Shown here in pieces: positions 43,117 through 51,404 of a DNA stretch of 64,000 nucleotides; position 1 is the stretch's first letter, and every line of letters begins with the position of its first letter. Made by a program: the position numbers and the translations under genes. Origin of the DNA: JANQEA01 sp964466035 (lineage in GTDB: Bacteria; Bipolaricaulota; Bipolaricaulia; UBA7950; UBA9294); contig CAYXLR010000001.1 in assembly GCA_964466035.1 (NCBI GenBank), positions 1 to 64,000 on the forward strand. Direction: 5' to 3'. The notes beneath the pieces are model-generated. The model had not been told where the DNA came from and ran no database searches. It saw only the letters and a program-made list of their open reading frames with translations.

Positions 43117-43542
43117 CTAGATTCCGAGGTCGCGCTGCGTCCATTCGAGGAATCTCCGCGCCTGTTCGATGAGCGTCTCGGCTTCCGTCCGGCTTGTTCG
43201 TGCTTCGACATCGTAGACGGCTTGATGTCGCTTGACGCGGATTCGATCGAAGTAGGAGATGAGTTGCTGCTGATCTTCCGGGGCGATCTCGCGAAGGAAG
43301 GCGAATGTGTTCTTGTGTGACTCGCGGCTTGCCGGTCGGAAGCCGCGCGCGAAGACAAGCGCTCGTGCGCATCGCAACACGGCGTTGTACGCGATGGAGA
43401 GTGCCCAATCCGCGTCTTGCTCAAGCATGTGCGCTGCGGAAGCGAGATCATCCCCGGCGCGCCCGGCCAGGGCGCAAATGGTGGCAATGTCGGTCTCATG
43501 CCGATGAATCCGCCGCTCACGCGACAGGTCCTCAATCGACAT
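43117..43542 (-). CDS. HEPN-domain toxin
   Basis: The 141-residue all-helical protein shows the HEPN RX4-6H active-site motif as RIRVKRH near residue 104, followed by QAVYD. HEPN proteins in this setting act as RNases or are AMPylated by the MNT partner. It is encoded after the MNT antitoxin with an 11-base overlap, the standard order for HEPN/MNT modules. Confidence 0.85.
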   Translation of the reverse strand: MSIEDLSRERRIHRHETDIATICALAGRAGDDLASAAHMLEQDADWALSIAYNAVLRCARALVFARGFRPASRESHKNTFAFLREIAPEDQQQLISYFDRIRVKRHQAVYDVEARTSRTEAETLIEQARRFLEWTQRDLGI

Positions 43543-44104
43543 CGAGTGCTCTCAGGACGGCGATCTTCGGCCCGTTGGCAACAGTGGCGACGAAACCCGA
43601 ATCGCGCCGGCGCTTCTCGGCGTATTCCTTCGGAGACAGCAGCGTGTAGTTGACGGCTCGATGGAGATGACGCTCCGCTTGTGCGATGCAATCCTGCAGC
43701 GCGATCTCGTCGACATCGCCCACAATCATCAAATCGATGTCGCTCTCCGCTGTCTGCTCCTGCCGGGCGAAGCTTCCGAAAATGAAAGCGACTTGGATGT
43801 GCTCCTGATGCGGTTCAAGGGCTCGCCGAAGCACGTCGACTGTGCCCGCGGTTTTGGCGGCAACGCCCTTCAGCTCCTCGAAGATCGAAGAGCGCGGGTT
43901 TGCCCGGTAGTACTTCTGCTTTCCGTCACGCTCGGAGACGAGGATGCCCATCGACTCCAGCCGGGCCAGCTCGCGGCTCAGATTCGTTGAATCCTCGGAG
44001 AGGAGCTCGGTCAGCTGCCTGACGTAGAAGCGCTCGTCGGGGTGCGTGAAGAGCCAGCCGATGACGCGCGCGCGCAACCTGGACCCAAGGAGCTGTTCGA
44101 GCAT
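43532..44104 (-). CDS. MNT nucleotidyltransferase antitoxin with N-terminal winged helix
   Basis: The 190-residue protein joins an ArsR-like winged helix (about 5-70: DERFYVRQLTELLSEDSTNLSRELARLESMGIL) to a minimal nucleotidyltransferase (about 95-190) with the motif IFGSFARQEQTAESDIDLMIV. The latter can nucleotidylate the HEPN toxin. The winged helix makes it likely that the antitoxin represses its own operon, and palindromes lie directly upstream. GAGGTGAG precedes the ATG. Confidence 0.88.
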   Translation of the reverse strand: MLEQLLGSRLRARVIGWLFTHPDERFYVRQLTELLSEDSTNLSRELARLESMGILVSERDGKQKYYRANPRSSIFEELKGVAAKTAGTVDVLRRALEPHQEHIQVAFIFGSFARQEQTAESDIDLMIVGDVDEIALQDCIAQAERHLHRAVNYTLLSPKEYAEKRRRDSGFVATVANGPKIAVLRALDVD

Positions 44105-44115
44105 CCGCTCACCTC

Positions 44116-44155
44116 GTTGCAGTGTTTTTTACTGCAACTGCAGTATATCCTACTG
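44116..44155 (-). promoter_or_regulatory. MNT/HEPN promoter with two inverted repeats
   Basis: GTTGCAGT (44116-44123) and ACTGCAAC (44131-44138) are perfect 8-bp arms around seven T-rich bases. CAGTA (44141-44145) and TACTG (44151-44155) form a second inverted repeat that overlaps a -10-like TATACT (44142-44147, minus strand). Both share the ACTG core and suit autorepression by the winged-helix antitoxin. Confidence 0.65.
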
Positions 44156-44184
44156 CGAAGCGGAATTCCAGGGTCTCGCTCGTG

Positions 44185-45402
44185 CTACGCGGTGTACGCC
44201 TGGCGGCGCATGGAGTAGACGCTGAGCAGGAGCATGACGACGGCGATCCCACCGAGGACGGCGATCTCGAACCCGACCTCGGGGAGCCCCTTCCCGGCGA
44301 GCATCACCTTACGCAGCCCCGTGTTCGCGTACATCAGCGGGCTGGCGTAGGCGAGCGGGCGGATCGTCGGCGGCATCGTCTCCAGCGGCCAGAAGACGCC
44401 GGAGACGAGGATCGAGGGGATGATCAAAAACAGCGCGAACTGCATCGCCTGCGCCTCGTTGCGCGCGATGGTGGAGATGAGCGTCGCGATCCCCTGAAGG
44501 CTGATCGTGAACAGGACGATGATCAGCGCCACCAGCCCGGGGCTGCCGACGAACCGGATGTCGAAGATCAGGATCGACGCGAGGAACAGCTCGCCGGCCT
44601 GAAGGAACGCGATCGCGGTGAACGCGAGCGTGTAGCCGAGGGTCGCTTCCCACGGGTGGACCGGCGCGATGAGGATCCGGGTCAGCGTGCCGCTGGTGCG
44701 CTCTCGCACGACCGCCATGGAGGTCAACAGAAGCGTGATCAGCGTGAGCGCGAAGCCGATGATTCCCGGCGCGGTGTAGTCGAGCACCCGGACCTCTCCG
44801 TCGTACAGCGGTTCGACGTTGAGCAGGTTCTCGGGTTCGAGGGACGCCTGCTGCGTCGCGAGGACGTCGGTGAGCGCGAGGTTGAATCCGCGAAGGATCG
44901 CGTCGGTCGCCATCGGGTTGCTGTCGTCGAGGACGAGCGTCGCGCTCGGTCCCTCGAACGTCCCGCTCGGCTGGAGGGTGACCGTCTGGTCCTCGTGCTC
45001 GACGATCCGCCCGCCGCCGCGTTGGAGCGCCTCGTTCACGACGGCGTTCGAGAAGTAGTTCGGGAAGACGATCGCCGCCCGGACGCCGCCCGTGCCGACC
45101 TGCGCCGTTGCCGCCTCCGGATCGTCGCTTTCGATGACGTCGAACGTGTCGGCGTCGAGGCCGTCGACGAACGCGTCGGCCAGGTCGACCGCCATCGTGA
45201 TCCGTCCGACCTCCGCCGTCGGGACGGAGGCGAGGCCGTTGTCCTGGTTGACGACGACGACGTCGAGCCCGCGGTAGCTGCCGGAGAACGAGTTCCCGTA
45301 CAGCAGGACGAAGAACAGCGGCATGAGGAGGATCAGCGCGAGCGTCCGCGCGTCACGGAAGGTTCGCAGCAGGACGTTGCGCATGACGACGAAGCTCTTC
45401 AT
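44185..45402 (-). CDS. ABC-2 type permease with large extracytoplasmic domain
   Basis: The 405-residue protein has one N-terminal span, a large extracytoplasmic domain (about 45-215) as in YhgE/Pip- and DrrB-like ABC-2 exporters, then about five spans with the coupling segment VVRERTSGTLTRILIAPV. Its ATG overlaps the ATPase stop (ATGA). It forms an exporter with that ATPase. The substrate is unknown. Confidence 0.87.
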   Translation of the reverse strand: MKSFVVMRNVLLRTFRDARTLALILLMPLFFVLLYGNSFSGSYRGLDVVVVNQDNGLASVPTAEVGRITMAVDLADAFVDGLDADTFDVIESDDPEAATAQVGTGGVRAAIVFPNYFSNAVVNEALQRGGGRIVEHEDQTVTLQPSGTFEGPSATLVLDDSNPMATDAILRGFNLALTDVLATQQASLEPENLLNVEPLYDGEVRVLDYTAPGIIGFALTLITLLLTSMAVVRERTSGTLTRILIAPVHPWEATLGYTLAFTAIAFLQAGELFLASILIFDIRFVGSPGLVALIIVLFTISLQGIATLISTIARNEAQAMQFALFLIIPSILVSGVFWPLETMPPTIRPLAYASPLMYANTGLRKVMLAGKGLPEVGFEIAVLGGIAVVMLLLSVYSMRRQAYTA

Positions 45403-46133
45403 CCGGTCTCCCCCCTCTCCTGCAGCGCGATGAACGCGTCGTCCAGCGTTTCGGCCCCCGTCTCACGGAGGATCTCCTCCGGCGTTCCCTGGGTGAGGAG
45501 CCGTCCGGCGCTCAGGAAGCCGACGACGTGGCACCGTTGCGCCTCCTCGACGAGGTGCGTGGTGACCACCAGGGTGACTTCCTGGTCGGCGAGGTCGTTG
45601 AAGTAGTCCCACAGGTCCCGACGAAGCTTCGGATCGACGCCGGCGGTCGGCTCGTCGAGAAACGCCAGGCGAGGTCGATGGAGCAGGCTCGCGGCGAGCG
45701 ACACGCGGCGGCGCATCCCGCCGGACAGCGTCCCGACCCGCTGCTTCTTCCGATCCGAGAGCTTCACGAGGTCGAGGAGCTCGTCGGCCCGCTCGCGGAC
45801 CTGCGATCGCGACAGGTCATACAGCCCGCCGAAGAACTCGAGGTTCTGCATCACCGAGAGGTCGTTGTACGTCGCGAAGTCCTGCGGCATGTAGCCGAGC
45901 TGGGATCGAACCCGGTAGCTCGGCATCCGCCAGCCGAGGAGGTGGGCCTCTCCTTCGTCCGGCTTGAGCAGGCCGCACAGCGTGCGGATCAGCGTCGTCT
46001 TCCCCGCCCCGTTCGGGCCGGCGAGGCCGTACAGCTGCCCCTGCGCGACCGTGAAGTCGAGCCCGTCGAGCGCTGTCAGGGACTTGAACGACTTGCGGAG
46101 ACCCACGGCGCGGACGATCGATTCCGTTGTCAT
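45399..46133 (-). CDS. ABC transporter ATP-binding protein
   Basis: The 244-residue ATPase has Walker A GPNGAGKTT, signature LSGGMRRRVSLAA, Walker B RLAFLDEPTAG and H-loop TTHLVEEA, as in DrrA/CcmA-type exporters. Its ATG overlaps the stop of the outer-membrane-like gene by one base (TGATG), and its stop overlaps the permease start. The three genes thus form one translational unit. Confidence 0.9.
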   Translation of the reverse strand: MTTESIVRAVGLRKSFKSLTALDGLDFTVAQGQLYGLAGPNGAGKTTLIRTLCGLLKPDEGEAHLLGWRMPSYRVRSQLGYMPQDFATYNDLSVMQNLEFFGGLYDLSRSQVRERADELLDLVKLSDRKKQRVGTLSGGMRRRVSLAASLLHRPRLAFLDEPTAGVDPKLRRDLWDYFNDLADQEVTLVVTTHLVEEAQRCHVVGFLSAGRLLTQGTPEEILRETGAETLDDAFIALQERGETG

Positions 46134-47254
46134 CAGAGCAGATCGTAGTCGAGATGAACGGCCAACGAAAGCGTGATCTCCTCGTCGCCCGTCTTGTGGC
46201 GCAGCTCGCCGATCAGGCTCAGCCCGACCGATCCTAAGACGCGCGTCGTGAGGCTGGCCGAGCCGACGTGCGTCACCTCCGTCCGGTCGGCCTCGCTCCA
46301 TCCGTGGTCGACGGTCAGGCGGTACGACGAGCGGCCGGTCCAGCCGTCGGGCAGGCCCCGGACGTACGAGACGCTTCCCTGGATCGTCCACTCGTTGGGG
46401 GCGAGCAGCCGGAACTTCACGGCTCCGTCCGCCCGGACCTGGGACACGGGGTCCGGCGCGAGGGCGAAGTTGAACAGGAGGTTCCCGGTGGCCGACCACG
46501 ACATCTCAGGCAGCGGGCGAACCGAGATTCCGAGGCGGGCCTGGATGTCCCGGCCGCAGAGCTGCGCCTCTCCCGTGGACGCCATTACCGATTCGAGCTC
46601 GAGCAGCCCCTCCACGCCGAGGTCGTTGTCGCGGATCAGGTCGGTCGCGATCAGCTGCTCCGCGACGGCGACGGTCTTCTCGTCGATCGTCGGGCCGATT
46701 TCGCCGATGCCCTGGGCGATCGCGAGGAGCGTGTCGCGCGGCAGCGGCGCGAGCAGCACGCCGAGGTCGAGCAAGTCGTTCTGAATCCGGATCGCCTTCG
46801 CGAGGGGAGTGACGTCGCGGAAGCGGCCGACGCCTCCGCCTCCGGTGAGGTCGAACTCGAGGCCGCCGCTGCTGTTCGCGTCGACGCTCGCCGCGCCGAT
46901 CGCGAACAGATCGTCCTCGAAGTACGTCTTTAGGTCGCCGGAGCCGGTCGCGTCGAACGTCCACTCCGAGCCCGCCCCCTGGAGCTTGGCGAACGCGTCG
47001 AGCCGGCGTCCCTCGGTCGGCGACGAGAACAGGTGGCCGTAGTCCGCGTTGACGGTCGCGGAGACCATTCGCTCGCGGTCGTCGATGTACGGACCGTCGT
47101 ACCACTGGAAGCTTCCCTGCAGCCGGAGATCGGACAGACGGCTCTCGGGCGGCGCGTAGTCACAGACGGACAACGTGGCGGATTGGGCGAAGACGCCTTG
47201 CATGAGGAGCCCGAGCGAAGCGAGGACTCCGGCGACGACGATGGCTGCTCGCAT
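46133..47254 (-). CDS. probable outer-membrane beta-barrel protein
   Basis: The 373-residue protein has a signal peptide (about 1-24, VFAQSA). The C-terminal 200 residues have alternating polar/hydrophobic strands ending in aromatic or leucine residues (MSWSATGNLLFNFAL, EWTIQGSVSYVRGL, SSYRLTVDHGW, EITLSLAVHLDYDLL), as expected of a barrel. No known porin family recognised. It is the first gene of an operon with an ABC-2 exporter, so it may provide or sense the outer-membrane step. Confidence 0.55.
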   Translation of the reverse strand: MRAAIVVAGVLASLGLLMQGVFAQSATLSVCDYAPPESRLSDLRLQGSFQWYDGPYIDDRERMVSATVNADYGHLFSSPTEGRRLDAFAKLQGAGSEWTFDATGSGDLKTYFEDDLFAIGAASVDANSSGGLEFDLTGGGGVGRFRDVTPLAKAIRIQNDLLDLGVLLAPLPRDTLLAIAQGIGEIGPTIDEKTVAVAEQLIATDLIRDNDLGVEGLLELESVMASTGEAQLCGRDIQARLGISVRPLPEMSWSATGNLLFNFALAPDPVSQVRADGAVKFRLLAPNEWTIQGSVSYVRGLPDGWTGRSSYRLTVDHGWSEADRTEVTHVGSASLTTRVLGSVGLSLIGELRHKTGDEEITLSLAVHLDYDLL

Positions 47255-47431
47255 GGTGCACCGCCTTGTGGTCTGAGATTCCGTCAACGTACCGTCCGAC
47301 CGGGGCGCGGTCAAGTACACCGGCCTGCGGCAAGCATGCGGGGGCATCGACGCTCCTGGGGTCGTGGTCGGCGAGGAGCGATCGTCGGAACGCCCGGCCC
47401 AACCCGAGGCGATCTCGATCCGGGCGTCGCG

Positions 47432-48274
47432 CTATGCGGGCTTGACCGCTCGAACGGTGACGCTCGCCATCGCCCCGGCCAGATCCGAGATCCTCGCGCG
47501 TTCGAGGCCGACCCGCTCCGGATCGACCTCCTTGCCGTCGACGTAGACCTTCGCCTCGGCGTCCTCGTCCGAGAAGGCCGAATCGGATGCGACCTCCTTC
47601 AGCACCTCGACGTCCCGGAAGCCGGCCGCCTCGATCGCGGCGAGGTAGTCGGCCTTCATCGACGCGCCGGCGACGCAGCCGACGTACGCCTCGATCGATT
47701 CTCTGACCTCCTCGGGCAGCGGCTTCAGCAGGACGATGTCGGAGAGGAACATCCGCCCGCAAGGCTTGAGCGCGCGGAACGCCTCGCGAAAGACCTGAAG
47801 CTTGTCCGGTGAGAGGTTGACGACGCAGTTGGAGATGACGACGTCGACCGAGCCGTCGGCCACGGGCAGATGCTCGATCTCCCCGAGGCGGAACTCGACG
47901 TTCTCGATCCCGTTCTTTCGAGCGTTCTTGCGCGCCCGATCGACCATCTCGGCCGTCATGTCGACTCCAATCGCTCGCCCGCTCGGCCCGATGGCCTGCG
48001 CGGCGAGGAAACAGTCGATCCCCGCTCCGGAGCCGAGGTCGAGGACGGTCTCGCCCTCGTTCAAAGAGGCCAGTGCGGTCGGGTTTCCGCACCCGAGGCC
48101 GAGGTCGGCCCCCTCGGGGATCGCGCTGAGCTGCTCTTCGGAGTATCCGATGGCCTGGCTCGCCGAATCCTGCGTACCGGAGCAGGATCGGGGTTTCGCG
48201 CAGCAGGAAGCGCCGTCCTTCGCCCTCTGCCCGTACCGCTCCCGGACGGCCTTCCGAATCGTTTCGTTGCTCAT
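47432..48274 (-). CDS. arsM: arsenite S-adenosylmethionine methyltransferase
   Basis: The 280-residue enzyme methylates As(III) with SAM, giving volatile or less reactive arsenicals. It has a Cys-rich N-terminus (SCCAKPRSC), the SAM motif VLDLGSGAGIDCFLAA, and the three arsenic-binding Cys at 62 (GLGCGNP), 150 (ISNCVVNL) and 200 (YVGCVAGA). It follows an AbrB-like gene by about 19 bases on the same strand, so both are read from the promoter at 48588-48616. No arsR, arsB or arsC is in the window. Confidence 0.93.
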   Translation of the reverse strand: MSNETIRKAVRERYGQRAKDGASCCAKPRSCSGTQDSASQAIGYSEEQLSAIPEGADLGLGCGNPTALASLNEGETVLDLGSGAGIDCFLAAQAIGPSGRAIGVDMTAEMVDRARKNARKNGIENVEFRLGEIEHLPVADGSVDVVISNCVVNLSPDKLQVFREAFRALKPCGRMFLSDIVLLKPLPEEVRESIEAYVGCVAGASMKADYLAAIEAAGFRDVEVLKEVASDSAFSDEDAEAKVYVDGKEVDPERVGLERARISDLAGAMASVTVRAVKPA

Positions 48275-48293
48275 GTGCGTACCTCCGTCTTCG

Positions 48294-48542
48294 CTATTCC
48301 TCGATCAAATCTCGGGCGACTGATCCGAGCGTCGCTTGCACGATGCCGACGAGCTCGTCGGACTTGGTGAGCAGGATGCAGCAGATCTTGCCCTCTCGTT
48401 CGATCGTCGTCAGGGCGAGCTTGTCGCCGCCCGAGATCCCCGCCAGTTCGCGAACTTCCTTGGGAAGGACCATCTGACCTCGATCGTCGACCCCGACCAG
48501 TGCCTGCACCTTCACGCAGTCGCAACCGCCTTGCTTGGTCAT
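48294..48542 (-). CDS. AbrB/SpoVT-like protein associated with arsM
   Basis: The 82-residue protein has a short Cys-bearing head (GGCDCVKVQ), then a SpoVT/AbrB swapped-hairpin domain (VDDRGQMVLPKEVRELAGISGGDKLAL) and GKICCILLTKSDEL. It resembles the short AbrB-like proteins found next to arsM or hgcAB genes. The vicinal Cys pair CC could bind As(III) or another metal. It may autoregulate the operon through the palindromes upstream. AAGGAG precedes the ATG. Confidence 0.8.
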   Translation of the reverse strand: MTKQGGCDCVKVQALVGVDDRGQMVLPKEVRELAGISGGDKLALTTIEREGKICCILLTKSDELVGIVQATLGSVARDLIEE

Positions 48543-48560
48543 CTGCCTCTCCTTATTTAT

Positions 48561-48616
48561 CTGATCAGTCTGAATAATCAGTGCTGGATGATACAGCCGG
48601 CTTAGGACCCTTTCAA
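48561..48616 (-). promoter_or_regulatory. promoter and operator-like repeats of AbrB-arsM operon
   Basis: On the minus strand TTGAAA (48611-48616), 17-base spacer, TATCAT (48588-48593). Between the predicted transcription start and the gene lie CTGAATAATCAG (48570-48581, 4-bp arms) and the perfect CTGATCAG (48561-48568). The spacing places both where a repressor would block initiation. Confidence 0.65.
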
Positions 48617-48708
48617 GGGCTTCGGACGGCCGGACCATCGATTGACGCGATCGTCCGTTGAGCGATTCGGAGTAAGCGGATACGCTGACTCCGGAGCAAG
48701 GAGGAACG

Positions 48709-50784
48709 ATGAGGCACGTGACGAAGGGCGACTACCCCGTGACGCGGCGCGACGACCACGTCGATGAGCTGCACGGAGTTCGGGTCCCCGACCCGTATCG
48801 ATGGCTCGAGGACGTCGATTCCGAGGAGACGGTAGCGTGGAGCGAGGCGCAGCAGGCGCTGACGGAATCGGTCCTGCGAACGATCCCATTTCGCGACGCG
48901 GTCCGCGCGCGGCTCGATGCGCTGTCGGGTTTCGAGGCCGTGGGGGTTCCGAAGGAGGCGGGCGGGCGCCTCTTCTTCACGCTGCAGCGGCCGGACGCCC
49001 GTCAGCCTGCGCTCTGCTGGGCCGTCGACGCGAGCGAGGAGGCTCGCCGGCTTATCGATCCGGAGAAACTGGCGGACGACGCGACGATCTCGATCGCCGG
49101 ATTCGAACCGAGCCCGAGCGGGAAGTACCTGGCGTACGGGCTGGCCGAGGCCGGATCCGATTGGCAGACGTGGCGGATCCTCGACGTCGACTCCGGCGAG
49201 CATCTCTCCGACACACTGGAGTGGCTCAAGTTCCCGCTTCCCAGTTGGCTACCGGACGAGTCGGGGTTCTTCTACGCCGGGCTGGAGCCGCCCCCGCCGG
49301 GGGAAGCGTTCAAAGCGCCGACCCGGAAGCGCAGCATCCGGTTCCATCGGCTCGGCGCGCCGCAGGCGGACGATCCGGTGCTGTTCGAGCGGCCGGACGA
49401 ACCGATGTGGCTGTTCGTCGGGAGGGTCACCGCCGACGGGCGGTACCTCGTCCTCCCGATCCAGCGGGGCACCTATCGCGAGAACCGGATCAGCTACATC
49501 GACCTGACCGCGGAAACGCCGGAGCCCGTCGACCTGCTGACCGAGTTCGACGCCGCGTACCAGTTCCTCGGAAGCGACGAGCGGATGTTCTTCTTCCTGA
49601 CGAATCGCGACGCGCCCCACGGGCGGATCGTCGCGATCGACCTCGACCGCCCGGAATCGACCGCGTGGGAAGAGATCGTTCCGGAGTCCGACGCGGTGCT
49701 CCAGACGGCGGCCTACGTCGGCGGGCGCTTCGTCGTGAGCGCGCTGCGGGACGCGGTGGCGCGGGTCGCGATCCACGATCGAGACGGTCAACGGCTCCGC
49801 GACGTCGAGCTGCCCGGTGACGGGACGACCGGCCTGCTGGAAGGGCGGGAGCAAGGGAGAACGGTGTACTTCGCCTACGCCGACTTCGTCCACCCGAACG
49901 TCGTCCTGGGGCACGACGTCGAGACGGGCGAAACGCGGCCGTTCCGCGAGCCGGCGCTGCCGTACGACCGAACCGCGTACGTGACCGAACGGCACGAGGC
50001 CGAGAGCCCGGACGGGACGCGGTTTCCGATCTTCCTGGCGCAGAGGCGGGACGTTCCCGTCGACCGCGAGACGCCGACCTGCCTGTACGGCTACGGCGGG
50101 TTCAACCACGCGATGTCGCCGCACTTCCGGATCGACCACCTGTCGTGGATGGACCTCGGCGGGCAGCTGGCCGTCGCCTGCATCCGCGGCGGCGGGGAGT
50201 ACGGGCGGGATTGGCACCAGGCCGGGGCGCGGGAGAACCGACCGAACGTGTTCGTCGACTTCATCGCCGCGGCGGAGTGGCTGGTCGAGACCGGACGGAC
50301 CTCGACGGAGAAGCTGGCGATCCACGGGAGGAGCAACGGCGGCCTGCTGGTCGGCGCGTGCATGACGAAGCGCCCCGACCTGTTCGGCGCTTGTCTCCCG
50401 GCGGTCGGCGTCCTCGACATGCTCCGATTCCACAAGTTCACCGTCGGGAGATACTGGGTGTCGGACTACGGGTCGCCGGACGACCCGGAGATGCTCCCGA
50501 TCCTTCTCGGGTACTCCCCCTACCACAACGTGAGGGAGGGGACCGCGTATCCGCCGACGCTGATCACGACGGCCGACCACGACGACCGCGTCTTCCCCGC
50601 GCACTCGTTCAAGTTTGCGGCCGCGCTCCAGCACGCGCAGTCCGGGGAGGGACCGATCCTCCTCCGCGTCGACGTGCGCGCGGGCCACGGCCTCGGGAAG
50701 CCGAAGGGGAAGCTCCTCGACGAGGTCGCCGATCGATGGGCGTTCGCGTTCGACGCGCTCGGAACGGAGCCGCGACTGGGATGA
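48709..50784 (+). CDS. prolyl oligopeptidase, S9A family
   Basis: The 691-residue peptidase has the family layout: N-terminal part of the hydrolase domain (DPYRWLEDVDSEETVAW), a seven-bladed propeller (about 75-400), then the catalytic domain with Ser542 in GRSNGG, the ADHDDRVFP Asp region and the His in GHGLGKP. No signal peptide, so it is likely cytoplasmic; it cleaves short proline-containing peptides. GGAGG precedes the ATG at four bases. It stands alone, divergent from the arsM operon. Confidence 0.95.
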   Translation: MRHVTKGDYPVTRRDDHVDELHGVRVPDPYRWLEDVDSEETVAWSEAQQALTESVLRTIPFRDAVRARLDALSGFEAVGVPKEAGGRLFFTLQRPDARQPALCWAVDASEEARRLIDPEKLADDATISIAGFEPSPSGKYLAYGLAEAGSDWQTWRILDVDSGEHLSDTLEWLKFPLPSWLPDESGFFYAGLEPPPPGEAFKAPTRKRSIRFHRLGAPQADDPVLFERPDEPMWLFVGRVTADGRYLVLPIQRGTYRENRISYIDLTAETPEPVDLLTEFDAAYQFLGSDERMFFFLTNRDAPHGRIVAIDLDRPESTAWEEIVPESDAVLQTAAYVGGRFVVSALRDAVARVAIHDRDGQRLRDVELPGDGTTGLLEGREQGRTVYFAYADFVHPNVVLGHDVETGETRPFREPALPYDRTAYVTERHEAESPDGTRFPIFLAQRRDVPVDRETPTCLYGYGGFNHAMSPHFRIDHLSWMDLGGQLAVACIRGGGEYGRDWHQAGARENRPNVFVDFIAAAEWLVETGRTSTEKLAIHGRSNGGLLVGACMTKRPDLFGACLPAVGVLDMLRFHKFTVGRYWVSDYGSPDDPEMLPILLGYSPYHNVREGTAYPPTLITTADHDDRVFPAHSFKFAAALQHAQSGEGPILLRVDVRAGHGLGKPKGKLLDEVADRWAFAFDALGTEPRLG

Positions 50785-50803
50785 CACGCTGCGCGCGGTG
50801 ACG

Positions 50804-51178
50804 TCACTCGATCCGCAGGATCTCCTTGGTGCGGTCGAGGTTGTCGACCGTGAAGACGAGCTTGTTCTTTTCGGCCGCCGCGTAGATCGAGAGGACGTTG
50901 ATGTGCTCCTCCTTGAGCCGCCCGAGAAGGGTGGCCAGCTCGCCGGGGTGGCTCGGGAGGTCGAGCACGATCGCCTCGCGCTCCTCGAAGTCGATCTCGA
51001 GATCGCGGAGCTTCTTCCGCGTGGTTCCCGGGTCGTCGGTGATCAGGCTGATCACGCCTTCTTCCAACACCGTCAGGCCGGCGATTCCCTCGATATTCAC
51101 ATGTTCGCTCCCGAGGGCCGACGCGATCTCGGCGATGGCTCCCGGGCAGTTGCCGATCAGAAACGAGTACTCCTTCAC
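50804..51178 (-). CDS. tandem ACT-domain protein
   Basis: The 124-residue protein consists of two ACT domains (about 1-60: SFLIGNCPGAIAEIASALGSEHVNIEGI; about 65-124: VLDLPSHPGELATLLGRLKEEHINVLSIY), which usually bind amino acids. It would act as a stand-alone regulator or subunit. The start is a GTG at 51178 with GGAGG six bases away; an upstream open frame runs through the 9-bp repeat array and is rejected. Confidence 0.85.
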   Translation of the reverse strand: MKEYSFLIGNCPGAIAEIASALGSEHVNIEGIAGLTVLEEGVISLITDDPGTTRKKLRDLEIDFEEREAIVLDLPSHPGELATLLGRLKEEHINVLSIYAAAEKNKLVFTVDNLDRTKEILRIE

Positions 51179-51240
51179 TCCGACCACCTCCCGAAGGGAT
51201 GCTAGCACGAAACCACGGGTTCGGGGAAGCGTGGGATCGG

Positions 51241-51397
51241 GTTCGTCGCGTTCGTAGGGTTCATCGGGTCTCTTGAGTTCGTGGGGTTTGTCGGGCTGCG
51301 GTGTAGCCGAACCGGGCACGCAAACAACTCCACGAACCCGACGAACTCCACGAACCCGACGAACTCGACGAACTTCAAGAACTCTACGAACCCAACG
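51241..51397. repeat. inverted array of 9-bp repeats
   Basis: The left arm (51241-51294) has six units of GTTCGTNGG type. The right arm (51326-51397) has eight units alternating AACTCCACG and AACCCGACG with variants. The arms are reverse complements of each other, separated by about 31 bases, so a long imperfect hairpin is possible. It fills the gap between the hemolysin III stop and the ACT gene, both on the minus strand. Confidence 0.85.
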
Positions 51398-51404
51398 ACC
51401 GAAC

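Noticed and set aside
44122..45606. 494-codon plus-strand frame opposite the ABC permease
   Set aside because: Asp/Arg/Glu-rich shadow frame, no ribosome-binding site, no domain.
49249..50787. 512-codon minus-strand frame opposite prolyl oligopeptidase
   Set aside because: Shadow of a confident gene; no start site or domain.
51241..51397. CRISPR array
   Set aside because: Units are 9 bp with no unique spacers and no cas genes are nearby.
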